A DNA stretch of 64,000 nt from Janthinobacterium agaricidamnosum (GCF_003667705.1 NZ_CP033019.1:124001-188000), one strand, 5' to 3'. Shown: positions 34,738 to 43,406, numbered from the stretch's first letter. Program-made: numbers and translations. Notes: generated by a model from the sequence alone, not told the origin.

Positions 34738-34892
34738 GGCCGGGTGGCGGGTGCGCGCCAAGTTTGTCGCAAAGCAAGACGGACTGCACGGCATGGCGTT
34801 ACTGTCGCACCATGCAACTCAAGTGCGGCGCAGACCCGGCTGTGCGGGCATGGCGCCATCCGTGATCCGATGTCCGTTGAAGGAGTACCGCG

Positions 34893-35330
34893 ATGACCAC
34901 ATTGCCGCAACACCTACGCCGCGCCGCCACTGTGCTGGCGCTGGCCGCCCTGCTGGGCGCCTGTTCCCATGGCCCGCATCACCCGGGCGGCCATGACGTC
35001 ACCCTGACGGGCGCGCAGGAAGTGCCGGCCAATACCAGCACGGCCACCGGCAGCAGCAATATCCGCGTCGCGCACGACCGCAGCGTCAGCGGGGGCGTGC
35101 GCTACACGGGCATGGTGGCCACCGTCGCGCATATCCATGAAGCGCCGGCGGGCGTCAACGGCCCCGTCATCGTGCCGCTGGTGAAAACCGCCGAAGGCAT
35201 GTTTGCCGTGCCGCCGAACACCATGCTGACGCCGCCCCAGTATGCGAGCTACCAGGCCGGCAACCTGTATGTGAACGTGCACAGCGCGGCCTACCCGGCC
35301 GGCGAAATCCGCGCCCAGCTCAAGCCATAG
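34893..35330 (+). CDS. CHRD-domain lipoprotein
   Basis: A 145-residue protein with a lipoprotein signal (lipobox LLGAC, Cys at residue ~24) followed by a CHRD domain (VTLTGAQEVPANTS, VAHIHEAPAGVNGPV, VHSAAYPAGEIRAQL). Bacterial CHRD proteins are mostly uncharacterised; the fold comes from chordin. AAGGAG lies 8 nt before the ATG. A strong terminator follows 33 bp downstream, so this is a single-gene unit. Confidence 0.87.
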   Translation: MTTLPQHLRRAATVLALAALLGACSHGPHHPGGHDVTLTGAQEVPANTSTATGSSNIRVAHDRSVSGGVRYTGMVATVAHIHEAPAGVNGPVIVPLVKTAEGMFAVPPNTMLTPPQYASYQAGNLYVNVHSAAYPAGEIRAQLKP

Positions 35331-35363
35331 CCTGCCACCGGCGTTTTCTCCGAAACCTCCTTG

Positions 35364-35386
35364 GGCCGCGCGAGCGGCCTTTTTTT
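35364..35386 (+). terminator. Rho-independent terminator after the CHRD gene
   Basis: GGCCGC (35364-35369), GCGA loop, GCGGCC (35374-35379), then seven T. Confidence 0.9.
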
Positions 35387-35429
35387 GCGCCAGCCGACCG
35401 GCCAGTGCGGGGCGCTACAATGGCGTTTC

Positions 35430-36383
35430 ATGCTGACCATCCTTGCCATCACCTTTCCCTTCTTCGCCCTGGTGCTGTGCGGCTATCTGGCCGTGCGGCG
35501 CATGCTGCTGCCGCTGGCCGCCATCGGCGGCTTGAACAGTTTTGTCCTGTACTTCGCGCTGCCGTGCATGCTGTACCGCTTCGGCGCCGCCACGCCCGTC
35601 GCGCAACTGCTCGACGCCAGCGTGTTCGGCGTCTATCTGCTGTGCGCCCTGATCATGGTGGGCGTCACCACGGCCATGACCCTGAGCCACCGCATCGACT
35701 GGAACAATGCTGCCTTCGGCGCGCTGGTGGCGGCCTTCCCGAACACGGGCTTCATGGGCGTGCCCCTGCTATTGACCTTGCTCGGACCCCGTTCCTCGGG
35801 CCCCGTCATCGTCACCATCGTCGTCGACATGCTCATGACCAGCTCGCTGTGCATCGCCCTGTCGCGCATCGGCAGCGGCGGCGCGCACGGCTGCCGCGCC
35901 GCCGTCGTCAACGCCATGAAGGGCATGGCGGGCAACCCGATGCCGTGGGCGATCGTGCTCGGTGCCCTGTCGTCGTGGCTGGAACTGGCCTTGCCCAAGC
36001 CTTTGACGCAGACGGTGGGCCTGCTGGCCGATGCCGCCTCTCCCGTTGCCCTGTTTACCATCGGCGCCGTGCTGGCCCGTTCGCAGATGAGCACGAGCGA
36101 CCCGGCGCCGCTGGGAGAATATGTGCCCGTGGCGCTGAAAAAACTGCTGCTGCATCCGCTGCTGGTGTGGGGCATCGGCCACGCGGCCATCGCGCTCGGT
36201 GCGCCGCTCGATCCGTTCGCGCTGACCTGCATGGTGCTGGTGGCGTGCCTGCCCAGCGCCAGCAACGTCGCGTTGCTGTCGGAACGCTTCGGTGCGAACA
36301 CGGCGCGCATCGCCCGCATCATTTTAGTGTCGACGGCGCTGTCGTTTTTGACGTTTTCGGCGGCCGTCAGCTGGCTGGCGTGA
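35430..36383 (+). CDS. AEC-family transporter (auxin efflux carrier-like)
   Basis: A 317-residue integral membrane permease with about ten hydrophobic spans and the AEC split-repeat pattern (ILAITFPFFALVLCGYLA at the start; VLVACLPSASNVALLSERFG near the end). Bacterial members export or import small carboxylates such as malate or malonate. I chose ATG 35430 because an earlier in-frame start would read through the preceding terminator. The last 80 bp are duplicated 143 bp downstream. Confidence 0.87.
   Translation: MLTILAITFPFFALVLCGYLAVRRMLLPLAAIGGLNSFVLYFALPCMLYRFGAATPVAQLLDASVFGVYLLCALIMVGVTTAMTLSHRIDWNNAAFGALVAAFPNTGFMGVPLLLTLLGPRSSGPVIVTIVVDMLMTSSLCIALSRIGSGGAHGCRAAVVNAMKGMAGNPMPWAIVLGALSSWLELALPKPLTQTVGLLADAASPVALFTIGAVLARSQMSTSDPAPLGEYVPVALKKLLLHPLLVWGIGHAAIALGAPLDPFALTCMVLVACLPSASNVALLSERFGANTARIARIILVSTALSFLTFSAAVSWLA
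36304..36383 (+). repeat. direct repeat copy 1: 3' end of the AEC transporter gene
   Basis: These 80 bp recur at 36447-36526 with only about three substitutions. Copy 1 encodes the last 26 residues of the transporter including the stop. Confidence 0.9.
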
Positions 36384-36446
36384 GGGGGCACTCAATGTCA
36401 CGGGGCGCGCCACGCGCCTTGCGCATCATCGGGAGCACAGCGACGA

Positions 36447-36526
36447 CGCGCATCGCCCGCATCATTTTAGTGTCGACGACGCTGTCGTTCCTGACGTTTT
36501 CGGCGGCCGTCAGCTGGCTGGCGTGA
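36447..36526 (+). repeat. direct repeat copy 2: duplicated transporter 3' end
   Basis: This copy retains an open frame ending in SAAVSWLA and a TGA but lacks the rest of the gene, so it is an orphan tail. Differences from copy 1 include GCG to ACG and a TTTTTG to TTCCTG change that is silent. It overlaps the 3' end of the convergent PaiB-like gene by 17 bp. Confidence 0.9.
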
Positions 36527-37163
36527 CGTTGGCGGCGATCAGCGCGCCCAGCGCCTGCGCCGGGCCGGGGTGATGATCAAGCGCCAGGCCGTGCGCCATG
36601 CTGGCCTGGTCCTGCATGCTGCGGTTCTGTCCCAGCTTCCATTTTCCTTCCAGGCGCGTGAGGGGAATCTCGATGCCGACGATGGCTTTCAATAGCTTGT
36701 CGATATAGCCGGCCGGCGCGTCGCCCACCTTCCACGGCGCGGCTTGATCCGCCTCATGGCGCGCCGTCAGCCGCTCCACCAATCCCAGCAGCCATGCCGC
36801 ATCGTCGATGGCGCGCAGGGGGCCGTGCGCATGCACCACCGCATAGTTAAAGGTGGGGACTTCCTTGCCGCTGCGCTGCTTTTCCGCATACCAGGCGGGC
36901 GTGATGTAGGCGTGCGGCCCCTGGAAGATCACCAGTGCGTCGTCGCTCCCGCCGGCAGCGCGCCACAGCGGGTTGGCGCGCGCCACGTGGGCGCGCAGGA
37001 TGCCGAATGGCGCATCAAGCGTGGGCGCGGCGATCTCGAACGGCAGATGGTCGGCGCACAAGCCATCGGCACCGTGGCGCACCAGCGCGCCCAGCGGGTG
37101 ACTATCGATCAGGCCATGCAGCACGTCGAGGCGCTCTTCGCGGAAGGTGGAGGGCGTGTACAT
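36510..37163 (-). CDS. FMN-binding negative transcriptional regulator, PaiB family
   Basis: A 217-residue PaiB-family flavin-binding split-barrel protein (MYTPSTFRE start; GADGLCADHLPFEI; WYAEKQRSGKEVPTFNYAVVHAHG region around residues 90-115). PaiB of Bacillus represses sporulation and protease genes, but most proteobacterial members are of unknown role. It begins directly after the OsmC-family stop, so the two form an operon. Its 3' end runs into the duplicated transporter tail. Confidence 0.88.
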   Translation of the reverse strand: MYTPSTFREERLDVLHGLIDSHPLGALVRHGADGLCADHLPFEIAAPTLDAPFGILRAHVARANPLWRAAGGSDDALVIFQGPHAYITPAWYAEKQRSGKEVPTFNYAVVHAHGPLRAIDDAAWLLGLVERLTARHEADQAAPWKVGDAPAGYIDKLLKAIVGIEIPLTRLEGKWKLGQNRSMQDQASMAHGLALDHHPGPAQALGALIAANVTPAS

Positions 37164-37625
37164 CTAGGCGGCTCCTTGCACGACGACGTCGGCTGCCAGC
37201 GAATTGGCGATGTAGCAGCGCTCGTGCGCATCGTGGTGCAGGGCGGCCAAGGCATCTGGCGAGGGCGGCGTTCCCGCGAAGGCGATGCGCGGACGCAGCA
37301 CGATGCGCGTCATGGCCAGGCGGCCTTGTGCATTCTTGCCCAGTTCGCCGACGGCATCGTCGCGGTAGTCGTCGATGACGACGCCGCGCTGGGCCGCCAG
37401 CGACAGGAAGAACAGCATGTGGCAGCTCGACGTGGCGGCCACCAGCGCCTCTTCCGGGTCGATGTTTTCCGCCACCGACATCGGCAGCGGCACGGACAGG
37501 GGCGACGACGAGGCGGGGACCGTCAGGCCGCCGTCGAACTGCCATTCATGGCCGCGGCTGTAGCGCTGGCCGGCGAAATCCTGGCCGTCGCGCTGCCAGG
37601 CCACGGTGGCGAAAAACTGATGCAT
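37164..37625 (-). CDS. OsmC/Ohr family peroxide-related protein
   Basis: A 153-residue OsmC-like protein with the two redox Cys in the family positions (ATSSCHMLFF and ERCYIANS), which reduce organic hydroperoxides. GGAGCAACC lies before the ATG. Downstream PaiB-family gene abuts it, and the MocR gene is divergent with a 105-bp shared control region. Confidence 0.88.
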   Translation of the reverse strand: MHQFFATVAWQRDGQDFAGQRYSRGHEWQFDGGLTVPASSSPLSVPLPMSVAENIDPEEALVAATSSCHMLFFLSLAAQRGVVIDDYRDDAVGELGKNAQGRLAMTRIVLRPRIAFAGTPPSPDALAALHHDAHERCYIANSLAADVVVQGAA

Positions 37626-37670
37626 GGTTGCTCCGCAAAAGTAGAGGGATGCGCCATCTTAGCGTCAGTC

Positions 37671-37711
37671 TTGGCTATTTAAAACAGCCAATAAGTGCTA
37701 TCTTGAAGATA
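37671..37711. promoter_or_regulatory. two palindromes between OsmC and MocR genes
   Basis: TTGGCT-N9-AGCCAA (37671-37691) and a perfect 6-1-6 palindrome TATCTT-G-AAGATA (37699-37711), both in the divergent control region and 20-60 bp before the MocR start. MocR proteins bind such paired sites, so these are candidates. Confidence 0.5.
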
Positions 37712-37730
37712 CCAATTCGAGAGCCACACT

Positions 37731-39209
37731 ATGCCAGCTTCCCACCTGAACCAGCTTATCGCCGCCTTGCCGCTGCAGCGCGGCGCCAGCGAACCGCTGT
37801 TCCGCCAGCTGTATGCGGCCATCAAGGCGGCCGTCCTCGACGGGCGCATGAGCCCCGGCATGCAGCTGCCGCCCACGCGCGATTTTTGCCGCCTGCTGGC
37901 CGTGTCGCGCCAGACGGTGCTCAATGCGTATGCGCTGCTGACGGCCGAAGGCTACCTCGATGGTGCCGTCGGGCGCGGCACCTTTGTCAGCCGCGAGGTG
38001 CCGCTGCCTGTGCCGCCGGCAGCTGCGCCCGGCCTGCTGCGGCCCCTGTCGGCGCGCGGGCAGGGCGTGGTGACGGCCATGCGCCAGGTGGCCTTCCACC
38101 GGGGGCCGCTGCGCGCCTTCCGCGTCGGCATGCCGCGTATCGACCATTTTCCATTTGATGTGTGGAACCGCCTGGAAGCGCGGCGCAGGCGCCGGCCCGA
38201 CCACCAGTTCGGCTACGGCGACCCGGCCGGCTACCTGCCGCTGCGCGAACTGCTGTGCGTGTACCTGAAGGCGTCGCGCGGCGTCCAGTGCACGCCGCAG
38301 CAAATCGTCATCACGTCCGGTTCGCAGCAGGCGCTGTTCCTGCTGTCGACCATCCTGCTGGCGCCCGGCGACGCCGCCTGGATGGAGTCGCCCGGCTACC
38401 GGGGCGCCAGCGGCCCGCTGCGCGCGGCCGGCGCGTGCGTGTTTCCCGTCCCCGTCGATGCGCAGGGGCTGGACGTGGCCTACGGCGTGGCGCACTGCCC
38501 GCAGGCGAAGCTGGCCTACGTGACGCCGTCGCATCAGATGCCGCTGGGCGTGAGCATGAGTTTGCCCCGCCGCCTGGCCCTGCTGGCCTGGGCCGCGCAC
38601 AATAAAGCCTGGCTGGTGGAAGACGATTACGACAGCGAATACCGCTACTCGGGCGCGCCGCTGGCGTCGCTGCAAAGCCTGGACCGGGCCGGCTGCGTGG
38701 TCTACGTGGGCACCCTGTCGAAAGTGTTGTTTCCCGGCCTGCGCCTCGGTTACATGGTGGCGCCGCCCGCGCTGGCCGAGGCGCTGGTGCAGGCCAAGGC
38801 CGTGATGGACCGGCACACGGCCATCGTGCCGCAGATGGCGCTGGCCGACTTCATTGCCGAAGGCCACTTTGGCCGGCATATCCGCCGCACGCGCGACAGC
38901 AATGCCGAGCGGCGCGATCTGCTGGTGCGCGGCCTGGCGCACGAACTGGGCGACCAGCTCGCGTGCGGCCCGGCCGACAGCGGCCTGGAACTGTGCGCGT
39001 ATTTTCGCGGCGATCACGATGAGGAAGCGGTGTCGCGCGCGGGCCTGGCGCGGGGCATCGAACTGCGCCCGCTGGGACACTATGCCGACCCGGCGGCGGG
39101 GCCCGAATGCGCCACGCCGCCCGGGCTGCTGCTGGGCTTTGCGGCGATTCCCCCGGCCGAGATGGCGCACGGCTTGCAGGAGCTGGGGCGCATCCTGCGC
39201 GGCCGATAA
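37731..39209 (+). CDS. MocR-family regulator (GntR helix-turn-helix plus PLP aminotransferase domain), PdxR-like
   Basis: A 492-residue protein. A GntR winged helix lies at residues ~15-85 (LFRQLYAAIKAAVLDGR, LAVSRQTVLNAYALL) and a fold-type I aminotransferase domain follows, with the PLP Lys in GTLSKVLFPGLRLG (~residue 328) and VEDDYDSEYRY. Such regulators sense PLP or amino compounds; PdxR types control vitamin B6 synthesis. No pdx gene is near, so the target is more likely the divergent OsmC-PaiB pair or itself. Confidence 0.9.
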   Translation: MPASHLNQLIAALPLQRGASEPLFRQLYAAIKAAVLDGRMSPGMQLPPTRDFCRLLAVSRQTVLNAYALLTAEGYLDGAVGRGTFVSREVPLPVPPAAAPGLLRPLSARGQGVVTAMRQVAFHRGPLRAFRVGMPRIDHFPFDVWNRLEARRRRRPDHQFGYGDPAGYLPLRELLCVYLKASRGVQCTPQQIVITSGSQQALFLLSTILLAPGDAAWMESPGYRGASGPLRAAGACVFPVPVDAQGLDVAYGVAHCPQAKLAYVTPSHQMPLGVSMSLPRRLALLAWAAHNKAWLVEDDYDSEYRYSGAPLASLQSLDRAGCVVYVGTLSKVLFPGLRLGYMVAPPALAEALVQAKAVMDRHTAIVPQMALADFIAEGHFGRHIRRTRDSNAERRDLLVRGLAHELGDQLACGPADSGLELCAYFRGDHDEEAVSRAGLARGIELRPLGHYADPAAGPECATPPGLLLGFAAIPPAEMAHGLQELGRILRGR

Positions 39210-39232
39210 ACTATACTGGCGGTTGCCCGCAC

Positions 39233-39811
39233 ATGAAGAACCCGACCATGACCACCATCCGCTGCTCCTGGGCCAATCCGGCCAATCCCCGCTACCTTGC
39301 GTATCACGACACGGAATGGGGCGTGCCTTGCCACGACGAGCGCCGGCTGTTCGAGATGCTGAACCTGGAAGGCGCGCAGGCTGGCCTGAGCTGGGAAACC
39401 ATTCTCAACAAGCGCGACACCTACCGCGCCGCTTTTGACGACTGGGATGCGGAAAAGATCGCCGCATATGGCCCGGACAAGGTGGCGCAGCTGCTGGCGG
39501 ACCCCGGCATCGTGCGCAACCGCCTGAAGGTGGCGGCCGCCATCACGAATGCCCAAGCCTATTTGCGCCTGCGCGCGGAAGGGCAGACCCTGGACAGCTT
39601 TTTGTGGGCGTATGTCGACGGCCAGCCCATCGTCAACAACTGGCAGCCGGGCGAGTTTCCCGCCAAGACGGCCCTGTCCGACAAACTGTCGAAAGACTTG
39701 CTCAAGCGTGGCTTCAAGTTCGTCGGCTCGACCATCATCTACGCCTACATGCAGGGCATCGGCATGGTCAACGACCACGCGCCCGCCTGCTTTTGCCGCG
39801 CGGGGCGCTGA
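39233..39811 (+). CDS. tag: DNA-3-methyladenine glycosylase I
   Basis: A 192-residue Tag protein excising 3-methyladenine from DNA. Zn ligands are visible as the Cys in IRCSWAN and His in AYHDTEWG at the N-terminus and HAPACFC at the C-terminus; the catalytic Glu is in LNLEGAQAGLSWETIL. ATG 39233 is used; a second ATG at 39248 (MTTIRC) matches the family start better and may be the true one. Its TGA overlaps the next ATG. Confidence 0.92.
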   Translation: MKNPTMTTIRCSWANPANPRYLAYHDTEWGVPCHDERRLFEMLNLEGAQAGLSWETILNKRDTYRAAFDDWDAEKIAAYGPDKVAQLLADPGIVRNRLKVAAAITNAQAYLRLRAEGQTLDSFLWAYVDGQPIVNNWQPGEFPAKTALSDKLSKDLLKRGFKFVGSTIIYAYMQGIGMVNDHAPACFCRAGR

Positions 39812-41442
39812 TGCGCCGCGCCCTGGTCCTGCTCGACACGGATTTTGACGCTGCCCGCCTGCGCGCCGCCTGCGCCGCGCATGGCGGTCGCCGCCTGCAT
39901 TACATCGCGCTGGCGCCGCGTCCCGTCGATGCGCATCACTTGCCCGACGAGTGGCGCGCACAGTGGCCGCCCTGCGTGCCGGGCCTGCACCGCATGGTGT
40001 CGCACGATGGTCTCGTCACGCTCGATGTGCTGATCGGCGAGCCCGATGCCTGTCTGGCGCAATTGTCGGCGCGTGTCGATGAAGTGCATCTGGCCTGGGT
40101 GCCGGCGGCCACGCCGGTGCTGGCGCGCCTGATGGCCGATGGCGCGCACCTGCAAGCCGTGCACCTGGACGAGGCGCAGCGCGCGGCGCTGCAAAAGCAT
40201 GGCTTTGTTTTTGACGAGAGCCGTTTGCGCGCCGTGTTTTATGCGCGGCGCGATGAGTACGCGGCCGTTGCCGCGCCCGAGCGGTGCGCCGTCGTCATCG
40301 GCGCGGGCGTGGCCGGCGCGGCCGCCTGCGAACGGCTGGCCGCGCGCGGCTGGAAGGTGACCTTGATCGAACGCCACGCGCAGCCTGCGAGCGAAGCGTC
40401 GGGCAACCTGGCCGGCATCTTCATGCCGCTGATGTCAAAGGACGACAATATCGCCACGCGCCTGGTGCGCGCCGCCTTTCTGTACTCGCTGAAGCGCTGG
40501 AAAGACCTGGGTGGTATCGGCGCCGCCATCGAGGGTGCGCAAAGCGGCGTGCTGCACCTGGCGCGCGACGGGGCGCATGCGCAGGTGCAGCGGCAGATCG
40601 CCGCCAGCGGCCTGTATCCGCGTGAATTCGCCCGCTGGCTGGAAGCGCCTGAGGCAACCGCCATGCTGGGCGCGCCGGCGCCCGATGGCGCCTGGTGGTT
40701 CGAGCAGGGCGGCTGGGCGCGCCCGTCTTCCGTCTGCGCGGCCATGCTGGACGCCTGCGGCGCCTTGCTCACGCGGCGCTTTTCCAGCAGCGCCCTGCGC
40801 CTGGAACGTGGCGACGGCGAATGGCTGGTGCGCGATGCGGACGGTGCCCTGATCGCGGCGGCACCCACCGTCATCCTGGCGGCGGGCACGGGCGCCGTGG
40901 ATTTCGAACAGGCGGCCGGCTTGCCGCTGGACGCCGTGCGCGGCCAGGTCACGCACCTGGCCGAAGGCAGCTTGCCGTCGCTGCCGTTCGTCGTCTGCCG
41001 CGAAGCCTACGTGACGCCGGCGTACCAGGGCGTCGTGTGCGTGGGCGCCAGCTACGATGCGGACGCGGACCCCGGCTTGCGCCCATCGAACCAGGAAGAC
41101 AATATCGCGAAGATCGCCGACATCCTGGACGTGGCCCCGTTCGAGGCGCCGCTGGCCGGGCGCACGGGCTTTCGCTGCATGGCAGCGGACCGCCTGCCGC
41201 TGGCGGGCGCCTTGCCCGACCCCGGCATACCGGGCCGCTGCGAGCGCCTGCGCGACGTGCCGCGCTGGCCCGGCCTGTTCGGCTTGCTCGGTTATGCCTC
41301 GCGCGGCCTGATCTGGGCACCGCTGGCGGCCGAGCTGCTGGCTTGCCAGCTGGAGGGGGAGCCGTTGCCGCTGGAGAGTCAATTGGCCGCCGCCCTGGAT
41401 CCTGCCCGTTTCTTGCTGCGCGAGCGCCGCCGCGCTGGTTGA
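39811..41442 (+). CDS. mnmC: MnmC-like FAD oxidoreductase with a degenerate methyltransferase domain
   Basis: A 543-residue protein. Residues ~155-530 are a DAO-type FAD oxidoreductase (VVIGAGVAGAAACERL, residues 161-176) with MnmC hallmarks EASGNLAGIFMPLMSKDDN and GYASRGLIWAPLAAELLA; it oxidises cmnm5-s2-U34 to nm5-s2-U in tRNA. Residues 1-150 align in style with the MnmC methyltransferase half (RRLHYIALA, HRMVSHDGLVTLDVLIG) but lack the SAM-binding glycine loop and the DGFAPxxNP catalytic motif. Length is ~100 short of full MnmC. It overlaps tag by one base. Confidence 0.82.
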   Translation: MRRALVLLDTDFDAARLRAACAAHGGRRLHYIALAPRPVDAHHLPDEWRAQWPPCVPGLHRMVSHDGLVTLDVLIGEPDACLAQLSARVDEVHLAWVPAATPVLARLMADGAHLQAVHLDEAQRAALQKHGFVFDESRLRAVFYARRDEYAAVAAPERCAVVIGAGVAGAAACERLAARGWKVTLIERHAQPASEASGNLAGIFMPLMSKDDNIATRLVRAAFLYSLKRWKDLGGIGAAIEGAQSGVLHLARDGAHAQVQRQIAASGLYPREFARWLEAPEATAMLGAPAPDGAWWFEQGGWARPSSVCAAMLDACGALLTRRFSSSALRLERGDGEWLVRDADGALIAAAPTVILAAGTGAVDFEQAAGLPLDAVRGQVTHLAEGSLPSLPFVVCREAYVTPAYQGVVCVGASYDADADPGLRPSNQEDNIAKIADILDVAPFEAPLAGRTGFRCMAADRLPLAGALPDPGIPGRCERLRDVPRWPGLFGLLGYASRGLIWAPLAAELLACQLEGEPLPLESQLAAALDPARFLLRERRRAG

Positions 41443-41468
41443 GCGTTGGCGCAGAGCAGGCAAGGGCT

Positions 41469-41532
41469 GGGGTCAGACCCCCAACACAGCTGACGCAAAG
41501 CCTGGCGCCAACGCGCGTGAGGGTCTGACCCC
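41469..41532. repeat. dispersed palindromic repeat, copy A (split arms)
   Basis: GGGGTCAGACCCC at 41469-41481 and GGGTCTGACCCC at 41521-41532, separated by 39 nt. The same arms form tight 27-bp palindromes at 51943 and 63258. Confidence 0.8.
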
Positions 41533-41603
41533 ATATGCGGACGCTCCGCGCGTAGTCCCCATATCTGTTTTTCAGCTTTCCAAACTCTTTTTAATTTGTT
41601 TTC

Positions 41604-41627
41604 CGAACAACATAAGTTCGCTACAGT
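41604..41627 (+). promoter_or_regulatory. candidate operator/-10 of the rhodanese-encapsulin cluster
   Basis: CGAAC-N7-GTTCG (41604-41620) is directly followed by TACAGT (41622-41627), which could be the -10 with start about 35 bp before the rhodanese ATG. The inverted repeat sits in the spacer, a good place for repression by the XRE-type regulator encoded in the cluster. Confidence 0.45.
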
Positions 41628-41670
41628 GGACTCGTGCTGGTTTTTGACGACGGAATAAAGAGGTGGACAG

Positions 41671-42168
41671 ATGGCTGCTGCAGAACTGATTTTCGATCCC
41701 CGCGCCGCGCACGGCGAGGCGGCGTTTGATGAAGTACTCCATCTCGCGCGCAGCCAGGCGCAGGCGCAGGGTTTGCCGTATGCGGGCATCGTCAGCGCGC
41801 AGGATGCGTGGCAACTGGTGCAGGCCGGCAAAGCCGTGCTGGTCGACGTGCGCACCAACGAAGAACGCACTTTTGTCGGCTACGTGCCCGCCTCGCTGCA
41901 CGTGGCGTGGGCCACCGGCACGGCTATGAACCGCAATCCCCGTTTTACCCGCGAGCTCGAAGCGAAGGTGGGCGGCAAGGATGCCGTCGTGGTGCTGCTG
42001 TGCCGCAGCGGCAAGCGCTCGGCCGCGGCTGCCGAAGCGGCCGCCAAGGCGGGTTTTACGCACGTCTTCAATATCGCGCAAGGCTTCGAGGGCGACCTCG
42101 ACGCACAGCAGCAGCGTGGCCACAGCGGCGGCTGGCGCTGGCATGCGCTGCCCTGGCTGCAAGATTAA
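41671..42168 (+). CDS. rhodanese-domain sulfurtransferase of the encapsulin cluster
   Basis: A 165-residue single-domain rhodanese. The active-site loop is LLCRSGKRSAAA with persulfide-forming C111, and VLVDVRTNEER is the conserved entry motif. It could carry sulfane sulfur to or from the encapsulated cysteine desulfurase. It is the first gene of a co-directional run: rhodanese, EpsC, XRE, shell, desulfurase. Rhodaneses and serine acetyltransferases are recurring neighbours of family 2A encapsulins. Confidence 0.88.
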   Translation: MAAAELIFDPRAAHGEAAFDEVLHLARSQAQAQGLPYAGIVSAQDAWQLVQAGKAVLVDVRTNEERTFVGYVPASLHVAWATGTAMNRNPRFTRELEAKVGGKDAVVVLLCRSGKRSAAAAEAAAKAGFTHVFNIAQGFEGDLDAQQQRGHSGGWRWHALPWLQD

Positions 42169-42187
42169 CCCGCTTCCCGGGACCACC

Positions 42188-43174
42188 ATGAACCAGCGAG
42201 CCCTTCCCCCCGTCTCCCTTGCCGCGCAGCCGCAATGGGAGCTGCACCAGATCGTCGACGAGTTGCGCGCCGTGCGCGCGCAGTGGCGCGAAGGATTGGC
42301 CGGCAGCCAGGAATGCGGTGCGCGCGAATTCCCGTCGCGCCAGCATTTGCACGACATCATCAAAGCCCTGTGCGCGGCCCTGTTCCCCATGCGTCTGGGG
42401 CCCCTCGACCTGCAGCAGGAGAGCGAGGATTTCTTTGTCGGCCACACGCTCGACACGACGCTCACGGGCTTGCACGAACAGGTGCGGCGCGAACTCAGTT
42501 ACCACGCGCGCCAGCACGGCTTGCAGCAGACGGTATCCATCGAACAGCAGGCGCTGGCCATCGTGCAGCGCTTCGCCCGCGCGCTGCCGCGCATCCGCGC
42601 CCGGCTCGACACGGACGTGGCGGCCGCCTTCCATGGCGACCCGGCCGCGCACAGCGTCGACGAAGTGCTGCTGTGCTATCCGGGCATCCTGGCCATTATC
42701 CACTACCGCCTGGCGCACACCTTGTATGCGCTCGGCGCGCCGCTGGTGGCGCGCATCATCGCCGAAGTGGCCCATTCGCAGACGGGCATCGACATCCACC
42801 CGGGCGCCATCATCGGCAGCAGCTTTTTCATCGACCATGGTACGGGCGTGGTGATCGGCGAGACGGCCATCATCGGCGAGCGCGTGCGCATTTATCAAGC
42901 CGTCACCCTGGGCGCCAAGCGCTTTCCAGCCGGCTTTGATGGCGTGTTGAAAAAGGGGCTGGCGCGCCATCCCATCGTGCAGGACGACGTGGTCATCTAC
43001 GCGGGCGCCACCATACTCGGGCGGGTGACCATCGGCCAGGGCTCCGTCATCGGCGGCAATGTCTGGCTGACCCGCAGCGTGGCGCCCGGCAGCCATGTCA
43101 CGCAAGCGCACAACCAGCAGGAGGCGCCGGAATCGCCGGCGCCATCCCACCCCGCCTTTGCCCACCACCCATGA
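42188..43174 (+). CDS. epsC: serine O-acetyltransferase, EpsC/CysE type
   Basis: A 328-residue serine acetyltransferase with an N-terminal helical domain and a left-handed beta-helix (IHPGAIIGSSFFIDHGTGVVIGE region around residues 203-225, with catalytic His in DHGTG, then AVTLGAKRF). It makes O-acetylserine, the precursor of cysteine, hence substrate for the desulfurase. EpsC homologues commonly accompany encapsulin 2A genes. ATG 42188 is 19 bp after the rhodanese stop. Confidence 0.92.
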   Translation: MNQRALPPVSLAAQPQWELHQIVDELRAVRAQWREGLAGSQECGAREFPSRQHLHDIIKALCAALFPMRLGPLDLQQESEDFFVGHTLDTTLTGLHEQVRRELSYHARQHGLQQTVSIEQQALAIVQRFARALPRIRARLDTDVAAAFHGDPAAHSVDEVLLCYPGILAIIHYRLAHTLYALGAPLVARIIAEVAHSQTGIDIHPGAIIGSSFFIDHGTGVVIGETAIIGERVRIYQAVTLGAKRFPAGFDGVLKKGLARHPIVQDDVVIYAGATILGRVTIGQGSVIGGNVWLTRSVAPGSHVTQAHNQQEAPESPAPSHPAFAHHP

Positions 43175-43181
43175 GGACAGC

Positions 43182-43406
43182 ATGTTGATCAAACAGTTTG
43201 GACTGGCCGTGCGCCAGTTGCGCGAAGGGCATGGCTGGTCGCAGGAGCGCCTGGCCGAAGCGGCCGACTTGAACCGCTCGTTCATCGGCGAAATCGAACG
43301 GGGCGCCGCCACGCCATCGCTGCTGACGGTGGAAAAACTGGCCATCGCGCTGGGCATCGGCCTGGCGGGATTGATGGCGCGCTGCGAACCGGAACTGGTG
43401 GATTAA
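43182..43406 (+). CDS. XRE-family helix-turn-helix regulator
   Basis: A 74-residue, single-domain Cro/CI-type protein: LREGHGWSQERLAEAADLN and SFIGEIERGAATPSL are the two helices of the motif. GAGGACAGC precedes the ATG. It starts 7 bp after epsC and ends 116 bp before the encapsulin gene, so it is well placed to control the cluster; small XRE proteins of this sort are also seen near cysteine and sulfur genes. Confidence 0.87.
   Translation: MLIKQFGLAVRQLREGHGWSQERLAEAADLNRSFIGEIERGAATPSLLTVEKLAIALGIGLAGLMARCEPELVD

Noticed and set aside
35405..36526. Alternative long frame covering the AEC gene and both repeat copies
   Set aside because: It is the +1 shadow of the transporter for most of its length and only becomes transporter-like in the duplicated tail.
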